This document shows, piece after piece, positions 23,666 to 35,983 of a DNA stretch of 64,000 bases. Position numbers and translations under genes: made by a program. The first letter of the stretch is position 1, and each line of letters begins with the position of its first letter. This DNA comes from Calonectria ilicicola. Its lineage: Eukaryota > Ascomycota > Sordariomycetes > Hypocreales > Nectriaceae. The DNA is taken from assembly GCA_020809705.1 (NCBI GenBank), contig CP085826.1, positions 7,254,001-7,318,000 of the forward strand, written 5' to 3'. The notes beneath the pieces were generated by a model. That model was given only the letters and a program-made list of their open reading frames with translations, was not told the origin of the DNA and did no database searches.

Positions 23666-24517
23666 TCTGCCATATCTACCATCATTAGGGAACTTGGTGA
23701 GGGAGTCATTAGGCGTCGAGACCTCAAGCAAGCTACCAGATAAAGACCGGTATACCTGAGGATTTTGTACATTTTCCTTTGTAGCTTTTTATGGGGGTGT
23801 CTTTACTCTTGGATCCTTTGTTCCACTACACGTCGCATCGCGATCACGATGTCTACGGGCCGTTTGACCTGACGGCGAGCAATGGGAACCCAGACTTCCA
23901 GAGAAGCGAGGCAGCCGAGGAATGCACACAAACTTGGCAAAGGCCGGGGGTCCGTTCGTTGGCCCATCATTATAAGCGCTTTTTTTCGTCACCTATGACT
24001 GTTAGATGCTGATGATAAAGTAGTCCATCGCACACCTCTTGAAGTTTTTGCGACTAGGGGTGACTAATTCCCCCGTGATACCAGAGCACGATTGTCTTGA
24101 CATATCAATTTAATCGCGAACACAAATGTTTAAAACAAGACAACCGCCCATATCTAACTAAATTTATTTATTTCCTTATCTAAACAATACTAATTTATAT
24201 AATCCTTATTTATTTATTGCCAAGTGAAAGGTTTCAGAAAAAGCCGAGGGGTCACGATCAGTCAAGTATCACGAGCACTTACTGCCTCCAACAGCAGTGG
24301 TTTTTGCTGCTTCTCAAAGCACGGCTTCCAACTGCTCCCAACAACTTGGCCAACAACTAGATTTCTTCCTCCAATTGTCCGTCTTCCAAAGCTATAGTTT
24401 CTTTTATTTTTGTTTTTTTCTTTTCGCGCATTTTATGCAAGTCAATTAATATTTACTGTACTTCTCAACGTGGCTAATAGTTGGAATTAGACAGGGTGGA
24501 GTACCAAGAGCGCCTCG

Positions 24518-24880
24518 ATGGCATCACCATCCCGAGGATCGGGAATACCGTCGCCCCTGGGGCATATCTTTCCCAACATCGAGCGGCGGGTCATCAAGTT
24601 CGACGAGTTTGTGGCGACTCGTTAGTGGAGGTACTGGACGTACCGCCATGCCACTGACCACCTCCCCTCCCTCTTTAGGGAGTTTCTCTATGCTGTCCGG
24701 GCCTCGGACGGTCCCCAATGGGAGGTTCATTGTGATGACCTCCGAACAAGACCTGGCCAGAGGGTCATTCTTTGGTTTGACCTCGGAAGGCTGCGAGGCA
24801 TCCTCCAACAGGCGGACAAAGACTCGGTCCGCATTGCCCTTGATGTCGCCAAAGAGGCTCTGGGCGAAGCCACCACGTAA
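24518..24880 (+). pseudogene. Possible small gene relic with an in-frame TAG
   Basis: From the ATG at 24518 a frame of 121 codons runs to TAA at 24880 with one internal stop (TAG, 24623-24625). The frame has a protein-like composition, for example RVIKFDEFVATR before the stop and GQRVILWFDLGRLRGILQQA after it. A GTAAGG string at the 3' end (24876) and a CAG at about 24938 could be an intron that extends it by some 20 codons. I do not recognise the family. A CAG-to-TAG change would be a single C-to-T transition. Confidence 0.35.
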
Positions 24881-26033
24881 GGATACCGAATATACATTGC
24901 GAATATTAGCGAATTCAAATTTATCATGACCCTAGGCAGGACTCATATCCTCTGTTCGTTGCAAGATACTTCCACCGAACCTCTTGGCGCTTTATGAAGA
25001 TGAGATGAAAACAATCATCTTGTTTGGAACGTGCCAAGGAAGTAACATGACGTCGGTAGGGAGTGGGATTTGTGAGGAGTAAAAGTCTCCTAGACCAAAT
25101 GAAACAAACAGTAATGCGATAAATTCAAATTGTGGATAGTAGCATTGACCGGATGTGACCCATCTACGTTGTTTTCGTACATGCTTTGGGCTTCCTCTCG
25201 GATTCAATACTTAAATATCGTCACTCATGTGATATGCGACATTTGCGACAACCACTGCTGACTCTTTCGCGATGTATCGCATTTACGGGTGGGGCTGGGT
25301 CTCATTATTGGTGTGCCCAGCGCATGAATAAATGTGGCTGCCTTGCCGCGAGTTGGTTTTACTTGAGATGGTTGACGGCACTGCCGCGGGGATGGGCTCC
25401 CTCTGTAACTTTGTGCGACGCCACTTGAGTCAATAGCAATAAAGCTGGGTTGGTACGCATGCAACCCTCGAGTAATTAGTTGTCACGTTGCTACAACAGG
25501 TGTGCGAGGCCAAGCTCTTGGCCCAGGTCTTGGCCCTTGGCGGTCGGTTTTTCGGCATCAGACGGTGTGGTCGAGACCTCCGCAAGCAGCGAAATTCAGC
25601 TGAGCATGCCCCTGTGCAAGCTCCAAACAAATTAGAGGCGCAGCGCGCATCGACCCACTAGCGCAGATCAGCCCCTCTAGAGCTCACTTGGCGCTGCCCT
25701 GATTCGACGGGGCCGGCACTTGGGTGTCCACTAGAGCTCTGAGTCTGGCGTTGCCGATTGCCCTAAACCCAATCTCGCTACAGTGGTACCGCTGGTTGTG
25801 TCCCACGGTCGTTCCATGACCTCATGAGTATCGATGAGTGCGCCCTCATTTCAATTCACCAACCCCGCCTCGCTCCATTTCGTTTTTCCTCCTTGCATCG
25901 TACCGATTTTCTTTTTCTTTTTTTTTTTTTTTTGTCGACATTGCACAGAGACTTTCATTGACTCGTCACCTGCCCACGATCGCGCGATTCCTTGAAGCCC
26001 TCGTCTACATTGACGGGCTCGCCATCTCCCGCC

Positions 26034-27742
26034 ATGGGCGAAGCCGACAATTATTATAATCCCAACCAGCCGGGCTACAACCAACAACAGCCGGCACCCA
26101 GCTACAACGATGGAAACTACCAGCAGCAACCGATGAGCTATCAGGCTCAGCCTGCGCAGACCCAGCCTCCGCAGTACCATCCGCCTCCCAACGCTAATGG
26201 CTACATGCCAGCGGACGCCGAGGCCTACGGCGACAAGTATTCATTCAACGATGCATTCAAAGTCCCCGAGCCCAAGTACAATGATTTATGGGCCGGCATC
26301 TTGGTAAGTCGCTAATTCTTGCGTCGCATACAAGCAAACTAACCGCCCATTTTCTCAACAGATGATCCTTTTCTTCCTTGGCTACGTAGCCATCTCCGCC
26401 CTTACCCTCCAGGGCTTCGCATCCAATCGCAAAAGCAGAAGCGGCGGTATTTACGACGACTCCAACGACTTCTCCCTCAACAAAAACACCATTATCCTCT
26501 TCATGTTCATTCTACTCGTTTCTCTCGTTCTCGGATATGCCTACGTCTGGCTGGCGCGCGCCTTCACTAAGCAGTTCATCTGGATTACAGGCATCCTCAA
26601 TGTCGTCCTTGCGCTGGGCACCGCCATTTTCTATCTCTACAAGAAATATTATTCTGCTGGAGTAGTATTTTTGATATTCGGCTTATTTATGGCATTTTGT
26701 TTCTATACCTGGATCCCTCGCATTCCATTTTCGGCTCTGATGCTGAAGACGGCGATTGATGTCAGCAAGAAGTATGGTCACGTCTATCTCGTGAGCTTCA
26801 TTGGGGGCTTGATTGCCACAGCATTGGCTGCTTGGTTTTCCATCACGTTGGTCGCTATATACGTCAAGTATCAGCCCTCAGACAACAATCCCTCGTGTCG
26901 AAATGGTGGCTGCAGTGATGGCAAAGTGATTGGCCTCATTGTCTTTGTAACCTTCACCATGTACTGGGTCTCTGAGTGGCTCAAGAACACAATCCACACC
27001 ATCATTGCTGGTGTTTACGGCTCTTGGTACTTTTGCGTCAACAATTTCCCCAAGGATGCCACGCGTGCCTCTTCTAGGCGTGCTCTGACATACAGCTTTG
27101 GTTCCATCAGCCTCGGTAGTCTGTTCATTGCAATTATTCAGTTTTTGCGACAGATTTGCTCGGCGGTCCGCCAACAAGAAGCAAGCGAAGGTGATTGGAT
27201 TGGATGTATCATAGCATGCTGCCTTGGTTTCGTCCTGGCCATCCTGGAGTGGGTTATCGAGTTTCTGAACAGATATGCCTTCTGCCACATTGCACTCTAC
27301 GGGAAAGCCTACTTCCCAGCTGCCAAGGACACTTGGACCATGATCAAGGATCGCGGCATCGATGCACTCCTTAACGTAAGTATACCCCACCTCTACTATA
27401 AACAGAAGCTAACAGGATAAGGAATGTTTGATTGGGCCTGTCCTTTCTTTTGGCGGCGTCTTTGTCGGATACCTCTGCGCCCTCCTTGCGTATCTTTACT
27501 TGCTTTTCACTGACCCCGCATACAACCGCGACGGTGGTTTCACACCGGTTGTCGTGGCTTTTTCATTCATCATTGGTGTTCAGATTAGCAACATTTTCAC
27601 CACTCCCCTCTCTAGCGGTATCGATACCATCTTCGTTGCGGCTGGCTGGGATCCTCAAGTCATGTGGCGCGACCACCCCGAGCTCTATGCTGAGATGGTT
27701 AGAACTTATCCCCATGTTCAGCAGGTTATTCCCAACCGATGA
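26034..27742 (+). CDS. PNS1: PNS1-like choline-transporter-like (CTL/SLC44) membrane protein
   Basis: Exons 26034-26303, 26362-27375 and 27422-27742 encode 534 aa. The N-terminal 80 residues are a Gln/Pro/Tyr-rich cytosolic tail, followed by about ten hydrophobic membrane segments; both features are typical of fungal PNS1. Family-typical segments include FTMYWVSEWLKN, ASSRRALTYSFGSISLGSL and the C-terminal FTTPLSSGIDTIFVAAGWDP. The protein should sit in the plasma membrane or an internal membrane. CTL proteins move choline or related amines in animals, but the substrate of fungal PNS1 is not established. The 46-bp second intron is short; its splice sites restore the frame exactly. A T-rich tract (25917-25934) precedes the start. 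Flanks are accessory, but this gene looks like conserved core content. Confidence 0.9.
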
Positions 27743-28121
27743 ACGTATAAAATTACGAAGTTCACTACAGATACACCTTATCATAGCATAATAATAACAT
27801 AAACTAATTCTCGCGTGATTGATCATGTTCAAAATGTCCGACTGTTCGAACCCTATGAATTACTGGCTGATAGAATCTACAGAAGACCATATGGTGGATG
27901 CGGAAACTATAAAGCTCAGTCGATCTTTGGCACACAGTTAATTGATGGCCTTGTTGGATGGCTAGACCTTTATTATATGTAACAAAAGGATGGTGTAGAT
28001 ATCTGTTTAGCTTGACTTGTCGGATTATTAGAGCCCCGATTCCTTAAGAAAGTAAAACAATGAGAAATAAAACATAAATTTCGAATCTAGCCGTGTAGGC
28101 ATAATAACTAGTCTGTGCAGA
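27743..28121. other. Convergent 3' ends
   Basis: AT-rich intergenic stretch between the PNS1 stop and the stop of the minus-strand gene. No gene or RNA is seen. Confidence 0.5.
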
Positions 28122-28994
28122 CTACCCACAATAATCCTTACTGTGTGAACTTTTCGGCCACAAGTGGTGATCCATGGGGAAGTCAAAGACCTTTGCCACC
28201 GCCTGGAAGGCTTCATCTTTGCGGAATGCATCAGGCCATCCGTGTTCCCTGTACACTTGTCTAATGTATTGCTTATCCAGATCAGTCATATTCTCACGTT
28301 TCTGAGCAAGAACCTGTTCTGTGGTTATATAACTGTCTGCGGTTTTTAGTTCCCACGCTTCCAGGGTTTCCATGTCGCAGCAAGGGATGAGCTTTAGGTT
28401 CCGGTATGCCTCCTTGAGCTCGCCAAAGAAACGTTTTGCATCCTTTGGGTCATCTTGGTGATTGGCAAGTCTGACTACAGTTATATCGCCATCCTTGACA
28501 TTTAACCATAGCTCACCGTCCCACTCAGCACAGCCCATTGCAAAGCAGATGAAGTTAAGACCGTCAACTTCATCGTCTTCCCAAGAGTAAAAATCAATCA
28601 CCCCCAATTCATCTCGCTCTTTTATTTTCTCATAGTCCTCGCGGCTTAAGGAAGTATAGTCCACCACCTTTGATGTGCAGTGTATTGTGGCTTCGCTCCG
28701 TTTATCGAAATAGGGCAAGTACCGGAGGACTTCGATGACATAATCCGACTTGAAGTCTCCCCATGTCTCATGGGTGATGCCCGGCCAGCCGTCCGGAGGA
28801 GGGATTTTCAGGTCTGCGGCGTCGTAGTGCAAGGTAGTGAGAAATTTGTAGAAGTCGAGAAATATTTCCCCAAGCTCCTCGGGTGTGTAGAGTGGATCGC
28901 GTTCCGCATTTGAGTCGTCCGAGGATGATTCATCGTCTAACAGCTCGATCTCGGGGTCGTGTGATGGGACCACTGAGCTTTGAGGAGCACACAT
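28122..28994 (-). CDS. Uncharacterised acidic fungal protein, 290 aa
   Basis: A single intronless frame starting at the ATG at 28994. I do not recognise the family. Residues 16-33 are acidic and Ser-rich (DPEIELLDDESSSDD). The rest looks like one soluble globular domain rich in Trp, Tyr, Asp and Glu, with no signal peptide or membrane segment. The composition and length recall fungal orphan proteins encoded near NLR genes. It is divergent to the RelA/SpoT-NACHT gene, with start codons about 570 bp apart, so the two could share regulatory DNA. No function can be assigned. Confidence 0.65.
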   Translation of the reverse strand: MCAPQSSVVPSHDPEIELLDDESSSDDSNAERDPLYTPEELGEIFLDFYKFLTTLHYDAADLKIPPPDGWPGITHETWGDFKSDYVIEVLRYLPYFDKRSEATIHCTSKVVDYTSLSREDYEKIKERDELGVIDFYSWEDDEVDGLNFICFAMGCAEWDGELWLNVKDGDITVVRLANHQDDPKDAKRFFGELKEAYRNLKLIPCCDMETLEAWELKTADSYITTEQVLAQKRENMTDLDKQYIRQVYREHGWPDAFRKDEAFQAVAKVFDFPMDHHLWPKSSHSKDYCG

Positions 28995-29566
28995 GGTTGT
29001 GTGTTCTTCTTCTATATGGCTTTGACTGAGTATTTTCCGGTTAGGATTGAAAGAATACTTGTTTTTAAATTGGAAGAGGGGGTTCTTGTGTGTTGTCCAT
29101 CAACCAACAACGACTTATATGCTTGGCAGCATGGCTTGGCTTACTCAGCTGTCTGTGCGAACTCTCCACTCTGTGTAAATCTAAACTAAGCATAAATCTA
29201 TGGAGAAAAATAGCTGGCTTGTAATCATAATGTTTTAGTTGTGCGATCTTAAGAGCTCACCAAAGCTCACACGGAGGTTACGTATCTTGTACAATTCGCG
29301 AACTGAGTTAAAGTGGGCGCGGCCGCACGTGATTAAAATTGGCATGTTGCAGCCGCCTTACGGCTGCCTGGAGCCGCTAATATGAGGGAAAATTTGTTCC
29401 TGTCAGCTCCTTGTCCTCCAATTAAGGTGCAGTAAACGGCCAGTTTCAGTCCATTTGTGGGTATTTTATTGTTTGGAATAAAATTTCATCTATATACCAA
29501 CTGTCTTCAGCCTACTCTTTGAATTACTGCGACAGCGGGGCTGAGAGCCTAATATTTCCGCCCGCG
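28995..29566. promoter_or_regulatory. Divergent promoter region
   Basis: The two flanking genes read away from each other. The stretch carries a perfect 7-bp hairpin (GCAGCCG, five-base loop, CGGCTGC; 29349-29367) and a TATAT string near 29490 ahead of the plus-strand gene. No specific factor site can be named. Confidence 0.4.
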
Positions 29567-32500
29567 ATGGCCCTATCTCAATTTGGAATGGCTACTCAGC
29601 AGCCCTCCTCACTTCGTTCGAAGGTGGGTCGCGCCGTCTCAAATATTCCAAAAGGCAAATGTCCTAAACAGGCATTTGTTGAGGATATTTGGCCGGAGAT
29701 AGAGGCCGACTATAAAATTATGGCGGCTGAATTGATCAATTATTGTGAACGTCAGCTTCGCGACAAAGACATTCCCTGTACAGTCCAAGGTAGGGCCAAA
29801 TCTGTTGATTCTATTAAGGACACAATTGAGCGTCGCGAAAAACACCGAATTCTTCACCAAAGCAAGACATATCAAACCATTAATGAGATATTTTATGATA
29901 TGCATGATCTTGTCGGCATTCGAATCATTCCCGATTATTTATCTGATCTTAAATGTGTCGACGGATTGATTGGGAATATCTTTCAAGAGGTGAAAGAACG
30001 AAACACATTTCCCCGGAATCGAATCGTTGGTAAACATTGGGAGGCACTGTTTGGTGCATATCAATGCTCCAACCACCATGTTATTTTGAAAAGAGAAACC
30101 ATTGGCAGCCTCAAGCCCTACGAAAATGTTATATTTGAAGTACAACTCACAAGTCTTTCAGAAAGTCTGTACAACAGGCTGGCTCACCCATTGTTATATA
30201 AAGGAACTGTGGAGCATGTGTCACAAAAGGATGAGATGGTAATCGACATGTCTCACGGAATTGCATTATTGTATTCAATTTGCTTGTCATATATGGAGGA
30301 CAAATTGGATCCTTCGAGGAACTCGACGGAGCGAAAAGGACTACAAGATGCCATGAGAAAAGCGGTCCCTGCTTTTGGTACTGAACAATCCGATGGCGAC
30401 TTGAACGCTTTAGTGGAGAAGACATCTAAACTTAAACTCATATCTGAAGGTAGTGGTGACACGAATAACCGAACGACTTCTCCGCTGAAAAGACGCGCCT
30501 CGTTTCACAAAACCATACCCCTTGAGCCCCTTTTAAACGGTATCTCAACGGTATCAGAGCAGTGTCATACCTTACATGACCTTCAGAAAAATTTAGCGAG
30601 CTATTTGCAGTATGGGAGGTCCCTAAACTTTGAGGTTCGATTTTCTAATTGGCTTTAGAAACGTCGTCAAATATGAAATGAACAAGGGGATAAAACGCAT
30701 CCAAGAAGACACTACTTCAATCCTCGTGAAGTTGGACCAACAAGAGTATCTTAGGACTCTTGAGGGTATCTCGGATATTAAATACCAAAGCCATCATGAA
30801 TTTATCAAGTACCAAAGAACCCCAGGTACAAGTGAATGGCTTCTTAAAACGAAGAAGTTTTCAGAATGGGATAAAACTCGATCATCATCCATCACACTAT
30901 TATATGGATCACGTAAGTCCTCTCAAAGAAAATCTCTTTAGTGTGTACTCATTAATACCTTTTAGCTGGCACAGGGAAAACATTTCTAATATCTCGGGTG
31001 ATTGATCATCTAATAGAGATGCCATACGCATGTTTAAACAAAGCTTTGGCATACTTTTACTGCAAGAGAAACGAGGAATCACGGCGCAACCCAACTACTA
31101 TCCTCTGCAGTTTAATTCGTCAACTTGCCTCCCCATTTGGCAAATACGAAATCCACCCAGACGCGGACGGTCTCCCAGATAAACTGAAGATTCAAGGCGC
31201 AACCCTAAATGTGAAAACTTGTCAAAATGTCCTTGTCAAGCTTCTCACGTCTTATTCACAAACAACAATAATCTTGGACGCTCTGGACGAATGTGACCAG
31301 GCAACTAGGAGAGATTTAATGAATTGCCTCAATAGCCTCATGGATCAACAATTAAATCTAAGGATCTTCATATCAAGTCGGACAGATCCAGATATAGTCC
31401 GATATTTCCAATCTCATCCAGTCATTCAAATCAATGCAACCAACAATCAGAATGACATTGAGACTTTTATTAAAAGTACATTGGTTAAACATGAGCGCTG
31501 GGTAGATATTCCGCCGAGATTACAACGCCATGTTATTGAAACACTATTTACCAAAAGTCAGGGTATGTTTCAGTGGGCAGCATTGCAGGTCGATCAATTG
31601 ATCCAGTTGGAGGTTTGGAGCGCGCCACTTATTGAAGAACGTCTTCGTGAGTTGCCTGAAGGCCTTGAAGAAGCATACAACGAAATATGGGGAAAGATCA
31701 CTCGCAAAGGCAACATTCGGAAAGAGCTAGCATTGCGAGCATTCCGATGGGTGCTTTGCACGAAAGAGCCTCTATCGACATACCAGCTTTCAGCAGCTAT
31801 AGTCATTGATCCACTTTCGAAAGGTTCCTTGAGGCAGCAACTATTCGACACCGATGAACGCTATACCAGGCAAACAATCAGTGCCTTGTGTGGTAACTTG
31901 CTGACTTTCGACCAAGAATCACAAGCATGGCGCTTTTGCCACTTATCGGCCGTTGAATATGTGGAAAAGGCACATTTTGAAGAACTTCTACCACATCATC
32001 ACATTTCAATGGTGTGTATGCGGTTTTTGAATGACGTACAGCTTTTGTATGATTTGCTCAAAGTGGATTCTCGGCACTTCTTTCTCCGACACCCCGAACC
32101 CGGAGTTAGCAAGGATACATACAGCGACAGTCTGAGGCTATGCTTTTATGCCATGCACTACTGGGGGTATCATTTGAATGCGCATGCTAATTCTAGAGAA
32201 CTTCAGTATATGCCTCTAATGTCGCTAGTTAAACAATTCCTCGGATCACTTACTAGCGGCACCGAAATGTATAATGTATGGACTCACGAGTTAGAAGGGA
32301 GGCGTATTTCTTTAAACGGCCATTATCTGTCTTCCGAATATCTGCTCGTTTCTTATCTGTTTACTCCTTTGTTCGGAGTATGTGCCTTAGGGCTTGTCCG
32401 ATTCCTCGACCGCTGGCTAGAAGAAATACCGGGCTTTGACCTGAGGGCTCTGAAAGAAGATGAGTTTACTGGAAGATCCGTTTTGGGAACTGCTGTTGCT

Positions 32501-33719
32501 TTCAACCAGGAAGATATGTGTCGATATCTTCTAGAAAAAGGGGTACCAGTGGATTTGGGCACTCCTGATCCTGTCTGGTATGCCGCTGGAAATGGGAATG
32601 AAGTTTTGTTTTCAGTTTTGGTTGAAGCCGGCGCCAATGTCAATACAACATTTAGAGGGATGACGCTGTTCCAGATGGTCATCACTATGTGCCGGGGGCT
32701 TACAAGGATGGTGAAAGTTCTACTGGATAATAAGGCGGATCCCAACCTAATGGTTGAGGATGGCCATGATGATGGCTCAGCATTAAACATGGCTCTGGAA
32801 TATAATTTCATCGATGTGGCTTCATTACTAATTACACACGGCGCAAAGTTTAGCGACTGCAGCGCCGCACTGCAGAGCGCCTCGAAATGGGGCATAACAG
32901 ACTGGGTTACTACTTGCATAAATGCAGGCTGTTACATGAACTCTACTGAGCATGCTGGTAAGGCCACCCCCCGCCCCCAATAATAACGGTTGTGAGGATT
33001 ACCTGAGCGTAATCAAAATACTTATTGAAGTTTATGTAGATATCGATCGAGTTGTTGGTAGCAGGAGAGGCCATCCCTATGAACCCGGGACAACACTGAT
33101 CGCTGCGACTTCTGGACTACAATTAGGATCTATGGAGGTTTTGCTCCAATACGGCGCTGATCCAAACCAAAAAGATGAGCGAGGGGCACCTCTTCATCAT
33201 ATAGCATATTCAACATACAATGAAAGATCCAAACAAGCTGTCGAAATGCTTCTAAATGCAGGAGCATACATCGATATATTAGGGGGAGAAAGCGGATTGA
33301 CCCCTCTCATCAACGCAGCCCAAAATGGCAATACTAGGCTAATGAAGTTGCTGTTAGACAAAGGTGCTAACCCAAACTTCAGTAATGGTAATACCACACC
33401 GTTAATCGAAGCTGCTGCAAGCTTTTCGCACAACAGGCAACTAACGGTTCAAATCCTCTTGGGTGCTGAGGCAGATGTCAACATGTTCTGCGCAACCGGC
33501 CGATATACCACCGCTTTGAACGCTGCTATCAACTACCAGACTAGCTCCGTCGAACTTGTCAAGTTGCTTTTATCCGCGGGGGCCGACCCAAATCTTGGAA
33601 ACTCACACGGGTACCCACTATCGAAGGCCCATCGCCTTCATAATAAAGAAATATGGAATCTACTTGTAGCTAAGGGTGCTAATCCTTACTATGCCGGGGG
33701 AACAAGGGTTTCGTTTTGA
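29567..33719 (+). CDS. RelA/SpoT-like-NACHT-ankyrin NLR-like protein
   Basis: Proposed exons 29567-30618, 30659-30912, 30966-32957 and 33031-33719 encode 1,328 aa. The N-terminal domain (about 20-215) resembles the RelA/SpoT nucleotidyltransferase fold. R76 sits in GRAKSVDSIKD, D114 in HDLVGIRII, and E191 in FEVQLTSLSESLYNRLAHPLLYK, at positions where synthetases bind ATP, magnesium and the acceptor. A linker precedes NACHT, with Walker A GSPGTGKT (434-441) and Walker B IILDALDECD (about 537-545). The C-terminal part is ankyrin repeats (LLEKGVPVD, LVEAGANVN, LLQYGADPN, LLLDKGANPN). It would be a receptor with a nucleotide-modifying effector end; this is inference. The first intron (40 bp) is short. 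The last intron is uncertain: the sequence it removes looks ankyrin-like, and the alternative is a one-base frameshift in a C-rich run at 32966-32980. Confidence 0.8.
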
Positions 33720-35983
33720 ACAAGGTCCTTTTTTTTTTGGCGCATATTTCTCCTCTCCTTCAGTTAGCCTAAAAGTTATTATAGTTATCATATACCATAT
33801 TTCCCATAAAGAAAATCCAGTGCCCAAGCAGTATACCAAGACGTAGTAGTATCTACAACACATAGCAAAAATAATCAGGCCAGAATGAATCCTTTTCTCA
33901 TTCAAGATATACCGTGCATCATTAAAAAACAACGTGACATTTGTCGGACGATGGGGAAATAAGCAATGGCATGTATTTCCCCAGAGATCCGCCGTGCGAC
34001 CTCGCGTGTCTGACATTGCTCGCGACAGGAACTCGCTCATTGGCATTGGTCCGTAGTTTATGGGAGTCATTCTCTTTTGTCAAACACAGTTGACAGGGGG
34101 GCATGTTCATGTTTTTCCACTCCTACGGTAAATTTGACGTGACCGGGCCGGGCCAAGACTCAACTTGAGGGGACGCATGGATCACATAGCCCCATCATGA
34201 TGCCGGGGTCTGGTTCTTGTCCGCTCACGCGGATGACAAAAGCATGGCACGCAACTGTAAAGTTGATTCAAAATGCTTTATCGCGAAATGAATAGAGTAG
34301 GAAAAATTGGGCAAACCAATTCTCTCTCATATGCATTTCTGAGTGGCTGCATGAGGAAAGAAGTTTGTGATGCGCCATGTAGTGTCACTCACGGGCCGTC
34401 GTGTTCCCGTGGGTTTCAGATGACGAGGAAAATATCGGCGTGGCTCGTACAAGATCGGGGAAAAGAAGTGCTAAAAACTCAAATAATGCAATCTCGGCTC
34501 TATAGCTTCTGCAAGATCTCGTTTACTCCATTTCCTTTTACAATAAGAGTCCTATGCAGCGGGAGTCATCGAAGGGCGCAAGATCGGAGCTAGCAGGGAG
34601 CAATGGGGCTCCGAAGCCGGTCCCGTCCGAGTCAGCTCTCTCCATATACGAGATGAGTCCTACGAATCAATCTGCGACGGGGTTTTGTTTTTAAGTCGGA
34701 TCTTCAGTCCGGCCTCTTGTCTCGGTTTAGCTGTGCCGCAGAAGCGGGAAGAGGTCCGAAGCAAAACACAGCCGTCGGCAATTAGGGATGTCCATATAGC
34801 CGCCGATGGGAAAAGTCTAAGTGGCGATGTGCTTCAATATCCAAAAAGGGACACAAAATAAATCCATCATCCCCATCACGCGACCGGGCCAGTGGCAGAT
34901 CGCCATGCACTGTTAAAAAAGGGTGCATAGAAGGCCCTGCATGGAACAGCTTATGGAAGCACGTTCGCACCAGCAGGCTCCACGGGCTGCAAGTTTTTTT
35001 TTCCCTCTGGCCACCAAGCTCCCCAAAGCAGCCGAGTCGCACGAGCCGATTGGCTCACGGGCGAGCTTCCAACGGGCTTCTAGCGGACTCGCCGCGAACG
35101 CTTCTGCCATTTTACGCCGCAGCAACGCCGTAGTGGCGGCCAACAGGATCGCGCTAGCACTGCCCGCGTCGCTCGATTTTTCGCTCAGCGGGCCGCGGAG
35201 CGTGTCCACCCGTCTTCGCTAGTGTGTGTCGACATACGTTACGTTGCGCAGGGAAAATCTCGCCATGTCACACACGACGTTTGACTTTCTGGCTGCTTTG
35301 AGATGAAGGATCTGCTACTAAAAAATTTTTAAAAAAACATCTGCCAAGCGTGGATGTGTAGCCTGATTTAGCGAAGCAAGAGCGGGAAATTTCTTCCTAG
35401 TCTGGGCGGTTGCTGGTCTCTTGTTGCCCCCCCGGCCGCCTCCGTCACGCCGTGGTTCCTCTTGAGGCCATCCCCGGAACCAAACATGGCAGCTTCCAGA
35501 TTGCAGCTTCAACTCGTCGACTAAAAGCTATGACTCTACCAAATGCTGGGGCAAATGGGGATGGACCGTTAGATAGCATGGGATGAGCAATCCCGTGGAG
35601 AAGAAATTTTGCGCAATGAATGGGCCCATCGTGATGGAGCCCTGCTCAACGAGGTTCGTGTTACATAACAAATCCACTTGGCTCGACTGCTCCCCGTTTC
35701 TATATTCAAAAACCGTCCCGCCCGCCTCTGATCGAAGTGGCTTCCCTCCCTCTGCTGGTCTATTCCCCCAGGTCCCTTCTGTCTTTCTATTGGACCCCGA
35801 GTCGCTGTTGTCCTGATCTTTACGTTACGAGTCGCATCTCTCTCGCTTGATCTCGATCATCTATTCGCCACAACACAACCACCCCGTCTCCATACGTCAC
35901 GCTCCCCGGCTTCTTACTGGTTAACTCTGAAGCTCTCCCTCCAACAACTATTAATCACAGTGAATCACTGAAACTACGCAAAA
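33720..35983. other. Intergenic region between the NLR gene and the amino-acid permease
   Basis: No supported gene. Short overlapping frames only. CT-rich sequence at about 35.8-35.95 kb is the likely leader of the permease. The G+C content rises from here on. Confidence 0.45.

Larger units (their letters stand above)
23371..26033. other. Intergenic region between PNP-NACHT and PNS1
   Basis: Holds the upstream repeat copy C (23409-23665), an AT-rich pocket near 24.1-24.24 kb, a broken coding-like stretch at 24518-24880 and the T-rich promoter/leader of the PNS1 gene (about 25.83-26.03 kb). Nothing else is supported. Confidence 0.5.

Noticed and set aside
27840..27860. GTTCGAACCC string resembling a tRNA T-arm
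   Set aside because: The flanks do not form T-arm or acceptor stems and there is no A box at the right distance.
34913..35222. Overlapping frames of about 98 codons on both strands
   Set aside because: Biased G+C-rich DNA opens frames on both strands; neither looks like a protein family.
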